From positions 124,001 through 188,000 of the forward strand of contig NZ_JARHUE010000003.1 of the NCBI RefSeq assembly GCF_029222905.1: a stretch of 64,000 nucleotides of DNA, in the 5' to 3' direction. The position numbers were made by a program, and so were the translations under genes. Source of the stretch: Neptuniibacter sp. CAU 1671 (GTDB taxonomy: Bacteria > Pseudomonadota > Gammaproteobacteria > Pseudomonadales > Balneatricaceae). The notes beneath the pieces are model-generated. The model did not search any database. It was not told the origin of the DNA and was given only the letters and a program-made list of their open reading frames with translations. This document shows, piece after piece, positions 30,554 to 39,327 of this stretch. The stretch's first letter is position 1; the number at the start of each line of letters is the position of its first letter.

Positions 30554-31063
30554 ATGAAATATTTGACCTTTTTTTGTGTATGTTTTTTGGCAGCATTACT
30601 GGTTTTGGACAGGACGACCGAAGATGTCAAAGAGGTTACGGCCCGGTTAACCAATGATATGAGTGCTGAGACCGCAATTGATGCGGTTGAAAAAGCGCTT
30701 GATTCAGGCGCTGATCCGAGTGAGGTATTACCTGCAACAGGCGCAGGCCAGACGTCGAGTGGTTGTTCCAAGGGGCAGGTAACAATTGAGCGTGTCGGCG
30801 GCCGCGAACTGGAAGGAAATTACACGGCTCAGTATGTTGCCTATGAGCGTAAAGGAACGCGTTTTATTCGCATGACAGGTAAGCATCAGGTGTATCTTAA
30901 AAAGTCACCTTTTCAGTTTGTTACGGCAGAGATTTTGGTTCCCGACACGAAACTCGAACAAAGTTTCGACAGCGTAATGACAGAGCGTTGCCTTGAGGAA
31001 AATCTGCATCTGACTCGACTAATACTCTCAGGTAGTCACGATTTGAATGCGTCTATACACTGA
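30554..31063 (+). CDS. Unknown exported protein, second of a tandem paralogue pair
   Basis: 169 aa from the ATG at 30554. The hydrophobic start MKYLTFFCVCFLAALLVL is a signal peptide or membrane anchor. A charged, Ala/Asp-rich helix-prone linker at about 22-65, absent from its neighbour, precedes the shared domain at 71-169. Shared features are C71 and C146 (75 residues apart, as in the paralogue), KG.(V/I)TIER, YTA.Y.A, LVPD and the ending LS.S...L..S. It lies 75 bp after the first gene and is probably co-transcribed. No known family recognised. Confidence 0.72.
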   Translation: MKYLTFFCVCFLAALLVLDRTTEDVKEVTARLTNDMSAETAIDAVEKALDSGADPSEVLPATGAGQTSSGCSKGQVTIERVGGRELEGNYTAQYVAYERKGTRFIRMTGKHQVYLKKSPFQFVTAEILVPDTKLEQSFDSVMTERCLEENLHLTRLILSGSHDLNASIH

Positions 31064-31077
31064 AAGGTAACGGTCTA

Positions 31078-32100
31078 TTACGTTGTTGAAAGTATGAGCG
31101 TCTTTGAGGGTTCACCCGCAATCTCTTTAGCCAGCCGTGGCACCAGATAACCGGGCAGCGTGGCTTGTAACTGACCTAGTAGTTGCTGTGCTTCGTGTTC
31201 AGCCACTTCAAAGTGGGCTGCACCGGCGACCCGATCCAGTGTAAACAGGTAATAGGGCAGCACACCAAGTTCAAAAACCCGTTCGCACAGTTTAACCAGT
31301 GCCTCTAACGAATCATTTACCCCTTTGAGTAAGACTGCCTGGTTAAGCAGGGTAATCTGCTGATCTCTCAATAATTGCAGCGCAGCAGCGACCTCGGTAT
31401 CAAGCTCGTTGGCATGGTTAGCGTGAATCACCATCACGGTGTTTAGACGGCTGTCTCTGAGACGGCGACAAAACGTATCGGTGATTCGCTGCGGAATCAT
31501 AATCGGCAGTCGGCTATGGATACGTAAGCGTTTCAGGTGTGGGATCTTCTCAAGATCATCCAGCAGTCGGAAAAACCGGCTGTCCGGTGTTGCCAGCGGA
31601 TCGCCACCGGAGAAAATCACCTCGTGGATGGTGTTGTCGGCGCGGATATATTCCAGAATCTGTTGCCACTGCTCGGGTCCAAGGCGGTTATCCTGATAGG
31701 GGAAGTGGCGCCGGAAACAATATCGACAGTTAATGGCGCAGGCACCGGTGAGTACCAGCAGAACACGGCCTTTGTATTTATGAATCAGTCCGGGAACCGG
31801 ATTGGCCGCCTTTTCACCCAATGGGTCCTGACTGAAGCCCGAGACTGTTTCCAGTTCCGCGCCCAGTGGCAGTATCTGCTGCAACAGTGGATCCTGCAGA
31901 TTGCCGGGTTCAATACGTGACAGAAATGGCTGCGGCACCCGCAGGGGAAACAGTTTGCAGGCCTCAACCGCCGCTGGCAGCAGATCCGGCGACAGTTGCA
32001 GCTGATGCAGCAGTTCAGCCGGATCTTCAACGCATTGACTGAGAATGTCCTGCCAGGAGGGGAGGCTCTCAGTGGCAACGAGTGAGATTGGCATCTGCAT
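31078..32100 (-). CDS. epmB: EF-P (R)-beta-lysine formation: lysine 2,3-aminomutase EpmB
   Basis: Radical-SAM, PLP-dependent enzyme that converts L-lysine to (R)-beta-lysine for EF-P modification. 340 aa. The radical-SAM motif is in CAINCRYCFRRHFPYQ (CxxxCxxC), and the PLP lysine lies in the conserved TLLNQAVLLKGVND block. Divergent from efp, with which it shares a 122-bp gap. Together with efp and epmA it makes a complete pathway cluster. Confidence 0.96.
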   Translation of the reverse strand: MQMPISLVATESLPSWQDILSQCVEDPAELLHQLQLSPDLLPAAVEACKLFPLRVPQPFLSRIEPGNLQDPLLQQILPLGAELETVSGFSQDPLGEKAANPVPGLIHKYKGRVLLVLTGACAINCRYCFRRHFPYQDNRLGPEQWQQILEYIRADNTIHEVIFSGGDPLATPDSRFFRLLDDLEKIPHLKRLRIHSRLPIMIPQRITDTFCRRLRDSRLNTVMVIHANHANELDTEVAAALQLLRDQQITLLNQAVLLKGVNDSLEALVKLCERVFELGVLPYYLFTLDRVAGAAHFEVAEHEAQQLLGQLQATLPGYLVPRLAKEIAGEPSKTLILSTT

Positions 32101-32127
32101 GAATCTTTGCGAAAGGGTGGCTAAAAG

Positions 32128-32155
32128 TTGCTCGCATTCTGCTTTTAAGTAGAAT
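32128..32155 (+). promoter_or_regulatory. Candidate efp promoter
   Basis: TAGAAT at 32150-32155 (5 of 6 matches to TATAAT) lies 16 bp after a weak TTGCTC at 32128-32133. Transcription would start near 32162, leaving a leader of about 60 nt before the efp ATG. Confidence 0.35.
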
Positions 32156-32222
32156 GTCTGTCAATTTTCCGGTGGTGGCTTTTATCGGCCTCATCTTATC
32201 TACTCAAAGTACCGAGAATATT

Positions 32223-32786
32223 ATGGCAAGCGTTTCTACCAACCAGTTCAAAAATGGCATGAAAGTCATGATCGATGGCGACCCCTGTTCTATGGTCGAC
32301 GTTGAGTTTGTAAAGCCGGGTAAAGGTCAGGCATTCACCCGCGTTAAATTGCGTAACCTGCTTAGCGGCCGGATTTGGGAACGTACCTTCAAGTCTGGCG
32401 ACAGTGTTGATACCGCCGACGTGATGGATACCGATATGGAATACTCCTACTATGACGGTGAGCTGTGGTACTTCATGGACCCTAACACCTTTGAACAGGT
32501 CGGTGCTGATGCCAGCGCTGTAGGTGACTCTAAACAGTGGCTGAAAGAGCAGGACCGTGTCACGATCACTCTGTTTAACGGCAATCCGATCTCGGTGACG
32601 CCTGCTAACTTTGTAGAGCTGACAGTGGTAGAAACGGATCCGGGTGTCAAAGGTGATACTGCTCAGGGCGGTTCCAAACCTGCTACCCTGGCCACAGGTG
32701 CCGTTGTGCGCGTACCGCTGTTTATCAATGAAGGCGATGTGCTGAAAATTGATACCCGCACCGGCGAGTACGTTTCCCGCGCCTGA
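32223..32786 (+). CDS. efp: Elongation factor P
   Basis: Relieves ribosome stalling at polyproline. The ATG at 32223 gives 187 aa (E. coli 188) with N-terminus [20 protein letters not shown]. The frame is open further upstream but without homology. The modified lysine lies in [12 protein letters not shown] at about residue 34, the EpmA-type site, matching the presence of epmA and epmB. A strong UUCG-loop terminator follows. Confidence 0.98.
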   Translation: MASVSTNQFKNGMKVMIDGDPCSMVDVEFVKPGKGQAFTRVKLRNLLSGRIWERTFKSGDSVDTADVMDTDMEYSYYDGELWYFMDPNTFEQVGADASAVGDSKQWLKEQDRVTITLFNGNPISVTPANFVELTVVETDPGVKGDTAQGGSKPATLATGAVVRVPLFINEGDVLKIDTRTGEYVSRA

Positions 32787-32805
32787 TTTTGCGTATCAAG
32801 ATCTG

Positions 32806-32830
32806 ACGGCAGCTTCGGCTGCCGTTTTTT
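32806..32830 (+). terminator. Rho-independent terminator after efp
   Basis: ACGGCAGC (32806-32813), TTCG loop, GCTGCCGT (32818-32825), then a T-run to 32830 and more T beyond. It sits between efp and epmA, so epmA depends on read-through or its own promoter. Confidence 0.92.
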
Positions 32831-32847
32831 GTTTTTGGAGATAACCA

Positions 32848-33813
32848 ATGAGTTCGTGGCAACCCAGTGCCTCAGTTGAAATGTTGCAGCAACGTGCCGC
32901 GATACTGGCCCGGATCAGGGCTTTTTTCGCGCAGCGGCAGGTGCTTGAAGTTGAGACACCCGTTATGTCGCACTGCGCGGTCAGTGACCCTCATATCGAC
33001 AGTATCTCCGTGAACTATCAGGTCGCAGGGGACAGTGCGCAGACGTTGTATCTGCAAACATCCCCAGAGTATGCGATGAAACGTTTGCTGGCCGCGGGCA
33101 GTGGTTCTATCTATCAGATGGGCAAAGCGTTTCGCAACGGGGAGTGTGGACGTCGGCACAATCCTGAATTCACCATGCTGGAGTGGTATCGGGTTGGTTT
33201 CACTGATACAGAACTGATGGATGAGGTTGAAGCCCTGGTGGTTCCAATACTGGGCATCGAGCGTATTGAACGCCAATCCTACGTTGAGATTTTTCAGCAG
33301 TATCTGAACGTAGACCCCACGGTAATGTCGGCTGATGCTCTGAAAAAGCTGGCAGCAGAATATATTGATATAGATCTGGATGATCCTGATCCGGTGACCT
33401 GGCTGGACCTGCTGTTCAGCCATGTGATCGAACCGCAGCTTAAAACCCGGGATGCAGTGTTTGTAACAGATTATCCCGCGGCACAGGCGGCATTGGCGCG
33501 GCTGAAAGCAGGGAAACATGGCCAGACAGTGGCGGCACGGTTTGAGCTTTTTGTCCGGGGGATGGAGCTGGCCAATGGCTACCATGAGCTGACGGATGCA
33601 GAGGAACAGGCCCTCCGTTTTGAGGCCGATCAGGCCTATCGTGCGGTGCATGGGTTACCGCAAAGGCCGCTGGATATGCGTGTTGTAGACGCGCTAGAGA
33701 ACGGTTTGCCGGATTGTTCCGGTGTTGCACTGGGGGTTGACCGTCTGGTGTTACTGGCGCTGGGTGCAGAAACCCTGCCAGAGGTACTTTCTTTTGATTT
33801 CAACCGGGCGTAA
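32848..33813 (+). CDS. epmA: EF-P--(R)-beta-lysine ligase EpmA
   Basis: Paralogue of the class II LysRS catalytic core that attaches beta-lysine to EF-P. 321 aa, with no anticodon-binding domain, which separates it from LysS. Motif 2 is FRNGECGRRHNPEFTMLEWY and motif 3 is GVALGVDRLVLLALG. GGAG about 9 nt upstream supports the start. Located 34 bp after efp, past its terminator. Confidence 0.97.
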   Translation: MSSWQPSASVEMLQQRAAILARIRAFFAQRQVLEVETPVMSHCAVSDPHIDSISVNYQVAGDSAQTLYLQTSPEYAMKRLLAAGSGSIYQMGKAFRNGECGRRHNPEFTMLEWYRVGFTDTELMDEVEALVVPILGIERIERQSYVEIFQQYLNVDPTVMSADALKKLAAEYIDIDLDDPDPVTWLDLLFSHVIEPQLKTRDAVFVTDYPAAQAALARLKAGKHGQTVAARFELFVRGMELANGYHELTDAEEQALRFEADQAYRAVHGLPQRPLDMRVVDALENGLPDCSGVALGVDRLVLLALGAETLPEVLSFDFNRA

Positions 33814-33924
33814 ACAGATCTGAAACTGGGGAGACAGTAGCCGCAAAACCATCTACGCTTTTTGGGTGGAGGTGTGACTTTCGTCTAAGATGACTGAAGG
33901 TTAAACACCGCAGGAGGTGGTTGG

Positions 33925-34305
33925 ATGGCAGAACTGGATCAACTGAAGCAGCAAACCTGTTTTTGTCTGCAGCTGATGGCCCCGGAGCTGGGGGATGCAT
34001 CGCCGCTGGTGGAAGAGTGTTTTACAGATGCGCAGAAGTATTTTCGTAACAACTTTATCCTGCAGTTTCGCCCCGAAGCCTGGGCAAAAATTACCCTGAC
34101 CTATTACAAACATTTTCTTGATACCGGCTGTGATGTCACCGTCGCTGAGATCGTCGCGGTGGTGGTGCGTGATGCCATTGGCACCAATCGGATGGATTTT
34201 CTGACGCTGAATCTGGCGCAGCAGAAAAGGCTGCAAACCCCGCAACGGCATGAAGAAACCCCAAGCCGGGATAAGGATTGCCCGCTCTCTCTAGTGAAAA
34301 AGTAG
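33925..34305 (+). CDS. Hypothetical cytoplasmic protein
   Basis: 126 aa, not recognised. No signal peptide or TM. The first 95 residues look like a compact mainly helical domain with aromatic-rich stretches (FCLQLMAPELG, YFRNNFILQF, WAKITLTYYKHFL); the last 30 are charged and probably disordered. CAGGAGGTGG just upstream is a strong ribosome-binding site, the best evidence that it is expressed. It converges on the PatB-type gene with a 3-bp gap. Confidence 0.65.
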   Translation: MAELDQLKQQTCFCLQLMAPELGDASPLVEECFTDAQKYFRNNFILQFRPEAWAKITLTYYKHFLDTGCDVTVAEIVAVVVRDAIGTNRMDFLTLNLAQQKRLQTPQRHEETPSRDKDCPLSLVKK

Positions 34306-34308
34306 TTC

Positions 34309-35460
34309 TCAGGCGGGCAATTCATTCATGAGCGCAACGCGTATACGCCGAACCGCCTCTTCCAGAACAGTTCTCGGGCAGCCAAAATTCAGGCGCATAA
34401 ACTGATTGTCGCCAAAATCACGCCCCGGCGACATACCAACCCCGGCCTGTTCAAAAAAGTGCGCCGGATTACTCAGTTTGGCAGCTGATACATCAATCCA
34501 GGCCAGGTAGGTCGCTTCAATGGGCAGCAGTTTCAGTCCCGGAATCTGGTTGATCTCCCGGATCAGGTAATCACGGTTACCCCTAAGGTAGGCTAGCTGT
34601 TGTTGATTCCAGGCGTCGCCATCCTGATAAGCTGCGATCGCTGCGGTATATCCCAGCAGATTCACGTCAGGCACAATGCCTTTACGGGCATTGATAAACT
34701 GCTGCCGCAAGCGGGCATCAGGCACGATGGCAAATGAGCAGGCCAGGCCAGCGATGTTGTAGGTTTTGCTGGGAGCCATCAGCGTGATGGTGCGGGCAGC
34801 AATCTCCGGACTCAGACTGGCCAGTGGAATATGCTGTAGCCCCTGCTCCAGAATCAGGTCGCAGTGGACTTCGTCTGAGCAGACGTAGAGATCATGTTTG
34901 AGGATTATCTCGGCCAGTGCTTCAAGTTCTTCCCGGCGGTACACCGTGCCGCCCGGATTATGCGGGTTACAGAATAACAGTAAGCGGCTCTTATCGGTCA
35001 GTTGTGATTCAAGCTGTTGCGGCGTAAGCCTCCAGCGCTCTCCATCAAGCTGCATCGGTACCTTCACGACCTGTCGGTCAGAGAGGCGCGGAGCCGACAT
35101 AAAAGGCGGATAGATCGGTGTAGCGGTGAGCACCTGATCCTGTGTTTCGCCAACAGCGCGACAGGCGACATTCAGGCCGCAGACCAGCCCCGGCAGCCAT
35201 ACCAGCCAGTCAGACTCTATCTGCCAGTCGTAGAGCGACTGCATGCGTTCAACGACCAGCTGATTCAGTTCCGGCGGTGTAATGGTGTAGCCGAAGACAC
35301 CGTGATCGATCCGGTCATGTAGCGCCTTGATGACTGCAGGTGGGGCGATGAAGTCGGTATCGGCCACCCACATCGGCAGAATATCGGTGTTGGAATACTT
35401 CTCCCATTTCTGACTGGAGGTACCCCTGCGGTCGATCTGAAGGTCAAACAGCTTTTCCAT
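34309..35460 (-). CDS. MalY/PatB-type PLP-dependent cystathionine beta-lyase/aminotransferase
   Basis: Fold-type I PLP enzyme, 383 aa from the ATG at 35460 (MEKLFDLQIDRRGTSSQKW). FDLQIDRRGTSSQKWEKY and MWVADTDF at the N-terminus are MalY/PatB hallmarks; the PLP lysine is in APSKTYNIAGL. Likely cleaves cystathionine or related C-S bonds; the exact substrate cannot be told. A longer frame upstream lies across the leuA leader region. Divergent from leuA, separated by about 300 bp. Confidence 0.9.
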   Translation of the reverse strand: MEKLFDLQIDRRGTSSQKWEKYSNTDILPMWVADTDFIAPPAVIKALHDRIDHGVFGYTITPPELNQLVVERMQSLYDWQIESDWLVWLPGLVCGLNVACRAVGETQDQVLTATPIYPPFMSAPRLSDRQVVKVPMQLDGERWRLTPQQLESQLTDKSRLLLFCNPHNPGGTVYRREELEALAEIILKHDLYVCSDEVHCDLILEQGLQHIPLASLSPEIAARTITLMAPSKTYNIAGLACSFAIVPDARLRQQFINARKGIVPDVNLLGYTAAIAAYQDGDAWNQQQLAYLRGNRDYLIREINQIPGLKLLPIEATYLAWIDVSAAKLSNPAHFFEQAGVGMSPGRDFGDNQFMRLNFGCPRTVLEEAVRRIRVALMNELPA

Positions 35461-35758
35461 AGGATTTTGAATCAATTTCAACAATATGAGTGATAGAAAA
35501 CATTGTAGATAGCCAGACTTGCAAAAGGCTATTCTGTCATTATAGTGATCACCAACTTTGCTACGGTCGACGGTCTTTGGCATCCGGACGGTTTGAACAA
35601 TCATCACGCTTGGTGGGCTAACCCACGCCTGCGTCCTATTCAGCCTGCCTGTTTCGCTATTTTTTATTCTCTGTCCTGGCTGGCCGTAGTTTGTAATGCC
35701 CTTCAGGTGCGCTGATACTCAAGGTAACAGGTTCGCACCTTAAATTGGAGCCATGCCG
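35461..35758. other. Divergent spacer upstream of leuA
   Basis: About 300 bp without a firm gene. It should hold promoters for both neighbours. Its second half has two notable items listed separately: a 56-codon frame (35545-35715) and a perfect inverted repeat AGGTGCG...CGCACCT (35705-35711 / 35734-35740) ending 18 bp before the leuA ATG. Confidence 0.5.
35545..35715 (+). CDS. Possible leader peptide upstream of leuA
   Basis: Open frame of 56 codons starting GTG (35545), or 40 codons from TTG (35593), ending TGA at 35713-35715. It includes HHAWWANPRLRPIQPACF, with two adjacent Trp codons and four Trp in all. No good Shine-Dalgarno precedes either start, so coding status is uncertain. Its end runs into the 7-bp inverted repeat just before leuA, the arrangement of an attenuation leader. 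Trp rather than Leu enrichment is unexpected for leuA. Confidence 0.3.
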   Translation: MITNFATVDGLWHPDGLNNHHAWWANPRLRPIQPACFAIFYSLSWLAVVCNALQVR

Positions 35759-37300
35759 ATGAGCACAAATAACCGTGTAATTATTTTTGATACCACCCTG
35801 CGAGACGGTGAGCAGAGTCCCGGTGCATCCATGACCCGGGATGAAAAACTGCGCATTGCCAAGCAGCTTGAGAAGATGCGGGTGGATGTTATCGAAGCCG
35901 GTTTTGCCATCGCCAGCCCCGGTGACTTTGAATCGGTTAAAACCATTGCCGAAGCGGTAAAGGATAGTACCGTGTGTTCGCTTTCGCGGGCACTGGATGC
36001 AGACATTGATCGTGCCGGTGAAGCACTGCGTAATGCGGCGAGCGGTCGCATTCACACCTTTATTGCCACCTCGCCGATTCATATGAAGTACAAGTTGCAG
36101 ATGAACCCGGATCAGGTGGTTGAGCAGGCCGTGCATGCGGTTAAACGGGCGCGTAACCTGATTGATGATGTTGAGTTTTCGCTGGAAGATGCCAGCCGCT
36201 CTGAGCTGGATTTTATGTGTCGCATCATTGAACAGGTGATTGCGGCGGGTGCCCGTACCATCAATATTCCGGATACCGTCGGTTATGCCGTGCCCGGTGA
36301 GTTTGCGCACACCATTGGACAGCTGATAAGCCGTGTCCCCAATGCCGATAAAGCGATCTTTTCAGTGCACTGTCACAACGACCTGGGTCTGGCGGTCGCC
36401 AACTCTCTGGCGGCGGTGGGTGCCGGTGCGCGTCAGGTTGAATGTACCGTTAATGGCCTGGGTGAGCGTGCGGGCAATGCCTCACTGGAAGAGATTGTAA
36501 TGGCGATCCGCACCCGTAAGGACAGTCTGGGTGTCGAAACCAATATTGATACTACCCAGATCGTACCGGCATCTCGTCTGGTCTCTACCGTTACGGGTTT
36601 CCCGGTGCAGCCGAATAAAGCGATTGTGGGTGCAAATGCGTTTGCCCATGAGTCCGGCATCCATCAGGACGGTGTGCTTAAACACCGTGAAACCTATGAG
36701 ATCATGACGGCACAGGATGTGGGCTGGAATACCAACCGCATGGTGTTGGGCAAGTTGTCGGGCCGTGCTGCCTTCCGTACGCGTCTTGAAGAACTGGGCA
36801 CCACCTTTGCCAGTGATGCGGAACTGAACAGTGCGTTTTCCCGCTTCAAAGAGCTGGCTGACAAGAAACACGAAATTTTTGATGAAGACCTGATTGCGCT
36901 GGTCAGTGACACCCGCGCTACCGCCAGCAGTGAAAAGTTCAAACTCAGCAGTATGGCTGTGACGTCGCAGACCGGAGAAACGCCACTGGCAAAAGTAGTG
37001 CTGAGGGTTGATGATCAGGAGCAGCAGGCAGAAGCACTGGGCAGTGGCCCGGTCGATGCGGCGTTCAAAGCGATCGAAACCATTGCGCATTCCGGCGCTA
37101 ACCTGCAGATCTATTCGGTGAATGCTGTCACTCAGGGTACGGACTCGCAGGGTGAAGTTACTGTACGTCTGGAAAAAGGTGGCCGTATTGTGAACGGTCT
37201 TGGCGCTGATACTGATATCATCATTGCTTCAGCCAAGGCTTATATTCATGCTCTGAATATGCTGGATGCGAATATCCAGAAAGCCCACCCTCAGGTCTGA
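35759..37300 (+). CDS. leuA: 2-isopropylmalate synthase
   Basis: First committed step of leucine synthesis, acetyl-CoA plus 2-ketoisovalerate. I prefer the ATG at 35759 over 35753 because GGAG at 35747-35750 is then 8 nt away; this gives 513 aa (E. coli 523). HMG-CoA lyase-like TIM barrel with [28 protein letters not shown] (metal ligands) and [15 protein letters not shown]-terminal LeuA dimer domain for leucine feedback. No other leu genes adjoin it. Confidence 0.97.
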   Translation: MSTNNRVIIFDTTLRDGEQSPGASMTRDEKLRIAKQLEKMRVDVIEAGFAIASPGDFESVKTIAEAVKDSTVCSLSRALDADIDRAGEALRNAASGRIHTFIATSPIHMKYKLQMNPDQVVEQAVHAVKRARNLIDDVEFSLEDASRSELDFMCRIIEQVIAAGARTINIPDTVGYAVPGEFAHTIGQLISRVPNADKAIFSVHCHNDLGLAVANSLAAVGAGARQVECTVNGLGERAGNASLEEIVMAIRTRKDSLGVETNIDTTQIVPASRLVSTVTGFPVQPNKAIVGANAFAHESGIHQDGVLKHRETYEIMTAQDVGWNTNRMVLGKLSGRAAFRTRLEELGTTFASDAELNSAFSRFKELADKKHEIFDEDLIALVSDTRATASSEKFKLSSMAVTSQTGETPLAKVVLRVDDQEQQAEALGSGPVDAAFKAIETIAHSGANLQIYSVNAVTQGTDSQGEVTVRLEKGGRIVNGLGADTDIIIASAKAYIHALNMLDANIQKAHPQV

Positions 37301-37312
37301 CGGAGTCTATAC

Positions 37313-38125
37313 GTGCAGCAGCAGCTCAGACATCAGTATCTAGAAGCCATGGGTATCACCAGCTGGCTTCCACGCTGTGAGCTGCCCGGCGCTGCGCCTT
37401 CAGCAGACTGGGTTAAAGATTTTCGCTATCCGGGGCCTGATATTCCGTTTACCTCTGCTGCGCCTTCGCAGCAACCGGCTCAGCCGAAAACGTCAGCGCC
37501 TGATCAGGCCGGTGCCAAAGCAGCACTGGCCGCGCTGGGGGCTGCGGTTGAGTCGCCGACGGCTCAGCACAAATCAACACCGGAACCTGAAGCGGCTGAC
37601 CCGGTAATCGAGGCCGAAACCACTAACCCAGACACTGCCACCGATATAACACCCACCTTCAAGCTGGCCTTTTTCCGGGTGGGTGAGTGCCTGGTGGTGG
37701 ATAGCCTGCCGCCTCAGGGCAGTGTGTTTTCTGCAACCTATCAGCATCTGGCGACCGCCATTGTTGCCAGTCTGGGCCTCAAAGGGCCGGTATCTGAGCC
37801 TGATCTGATGCCCTGGCCAATGTTTGCCAGTAAAACGCTGGATCAACGCTGGCCTGAAGCCGCTAAAAGCGTTGCCTACAAACTACAAAAAGAGCTCTGC
37901 TCACCCACCCGGGCTGTGCTGCTCTGCGGCGAGGCTGCGGCGCAAATGGTGCTGCAGCGTCATGAATCCCTGGAGTCTTTGCAGGGCATTGCGTTCACAT
38001 TGCCAACTGGTGCTAAGAGTGTCTGTGGCATGAGTCTGTCTGAGCTGATGCATATCCCCGGCGCTAAAAAAGCCTTCTGGCAACACCTTCAGCCCCTGCG
38101 TCAGGCGCTGATTGCGCATGGCTGA
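37313..38125 (+). CDS. holD: HolD-like DNA polymerase III psi subunit
   Basis: 270 aa from a GTG with GGAG 7 nt upstream. The N-terminus YLEAMGITSWLPR resembles E. coli HolD (QLQQLGITQWSLRR). The gene also overlaps rimI, as holD does in E. coli. A Pro/Ala-rich linker at about 45-112 joins it to a C-terminal domain at about 115-270. It is roughly twice the enteric HolD length, as I recall for the Pseudomonas psi. The psi role is bridging the clamp loader to chi/SSB. Assignment rests on N-terminal likeness and position. Confidence 0.7.
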   Translation: MQQQLRHQYLEAMGITSWLPRCELPGAAPSADWVKDFRYPGPDIPFTSAAPSQQPAQPKTSAPDQAGAKAALAALGAAVESPTAQHKSTPEPEAADPVIEAETTNPDTATDITPTFKLAFFRVGECLVVDSLPPQGSVFSATYQHLATAIVASLGLKGPVSEPDLMPWPMFASKTLDQRWPEAAKSVAYKLQKELCSPTRAVLLCGEAAAQMVLQRHESLESLQGIAFTLPTGAKSVCGMSLSELMHIPGAKKAFWQHLQPLRQALIAHG

Positions 38126-38573
38126 CATTAGGCCACTGCAACTCTCCGACCTGCCTGAACTACACCGACAGGAACAGCGCTGCTTTCCTCAGGAAGCCTG
38201 GTCAGAATCTTTGCTGCGTTTGCAGTTGAGTGACATGAACCGTTGTAGTTTTGGTTTTTTTTCTGAAGATTTAAGCGCATTCGCCTGTTTCTCTAAAGTG
38301 CTGGATGAAGCTGAGTTATTGCAGGTGGGAGTCACTCCTGTACTGCGTAATCAGGGGATCGCTAAAACACTGTTATTGGAATGCTTCAATCAGTTACGAA
38401 GCCAACAGGTAACTCGGGTGATGCTGGAAGTAAGGGCGGGCAATAAGGCCGCGCTCGCCTTGTATCACTCCCTGGGCTTTGTCATCGATGGTCTTCGTAA
38501 GAACTATTATCCGGCCACTGAATCGCATGCGATTGAGGATGCGGTCCTGATGAGTCTGGTGCTGGATAAATGA
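38112..38573 (+). CDS. rimI: Ribosomal protein S18-alanine N-acetyltransferase
   Basis: GNAT acetyltransferase that modifies the N-terminus of ribosomal protein S18. 153 aa from 38112, or 151 aa from the ATG at 38118 (MADIRPLQL). Acetyl-CoA loop VTPVLRNQGIAKTLL-type (Q/RxxGxA), then VRAGNKAALALYHSLGF. The start overlaps the psi gene by 8-14 bp. Position after holD supports RimI over other GNATs. Confidence 0.92.
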   Translation: MRMADIRPLQLSDLPELHRQEQRCFPQEAWSESLLRLQLSDMNRCSFGFFSEDLSAFACFSKVLDEAELLQVGVTPVLRNQGIAKTLLLECFNQLRSQQVTRVMLEVRAGNKAALALYHSLGFVIDGLRKNYYPATESHAIEDAVLMSLVLDK

Positions 38574-38656
38574 CTGCAGTTTGCGCTGGATCAGTCCGAA
38601 TGGGTGGTGAGGGCGTATAAGATGATCAGCTTTGAAACAGTTGAGTATCCGTTGAC

Positions 38657-39325
38657 ATGAGTTTTTCCAGTGACCTTTTCAGTACCGCCTGGATCTGGAT
38701 CAGTGGCCTGATCTACGGTTTGATTTTGTTTGCAGCAATATGGCGTGCGCCCTGGCCGGTTATTGCCGGTAACAGGACACTGCAGCATATGCTGTTTGGT
38801 GCCACCGTCGTGCTGATGATTCTTTGGAGCATGCGCGCCGGCATCTCACCCGGTTTAGGTATTCATTTTATGGGCGTTACCCTGCTGACCTTGGTCTTTG
38901 GCTGGGATCTGGCCATTCTATCGGCCACGGCTGCTCTGATTGGGATGGCTGTTATCGGGCGGGAGAGCTGGGAGGGTTTATTCCTGAATGGATTATGCTC
39001 TGTAGCATTGCCGGTGAGCGTGAGTTGGCTGGTCTACCATCTGGTCGATCGCTACCTGCCGAAAAACTTTTTTATCTATTTGTTTGTTTGCGGTTTTTTT
39101 GGCGCGGCCGTGGCTGTTGCCTCAGCGGGTGTGTTTACCAGTTTCCTGCTGGTGGTTTCCGGGGTCTACACGCTGGATAAAATCGTGATGGAATATCTGC
39201 GTTACCTGCCACTCATTATGTTCCCGGAAGGGCTGTTAAACGGCATTATCCTGACCGGGCTGCTGGTGTTTCATCCGGACTGGATTCGTACCTTTAATGC
39301 CAAAATCTACATTGATGATCAGTGA
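38657..39325 (+). CDS. CbiM-like energy-coupling permease, solo
   Basis: 222-aa inner-membrane protein with about six TM helices, matching the CbiM family of substrate-binding (S) components for Co/Ni or related transport. Conserved GIHFMGVTLLTLVFG, and LPLIMFPEGLLNGIIL near the end. No CbiN, CbiQ or ATPase gene adjoins it, and the 83-bp upstream gap is too short for a cobalamin riboswitch. The ligand is therefore open. It converges on the RegA gene with a 2-bp gap. Confidence 0.82.
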   Translation: MSFSSDLFSTAWIWISGLIYGLILFAAIWRAPWPVIAGNRTLQHMLFGATVVLMILWSMRAGISPGLGIHFMGVTLLTLVFGWDLAILSATAALIGMAVIGRESWEGLFLNGLCSVALPVSVSWLVYHLVDRYLPKNFFIYLFVCGFFGAAVAVASAGVFTSFLLVVSGVYTLDKIVMEYLRYLPLIMFPEGLLNGIILTGLLVFHPDWIRTFNAKIYIDDQ

Positions 39326-39327
39326 TT

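Noticed and set aside
38574-38656. Cobalamin riboswitch before the CbiM-like gene
   Set aside because: The gap is only 83 bp and no B12-box-like sequence is seen.
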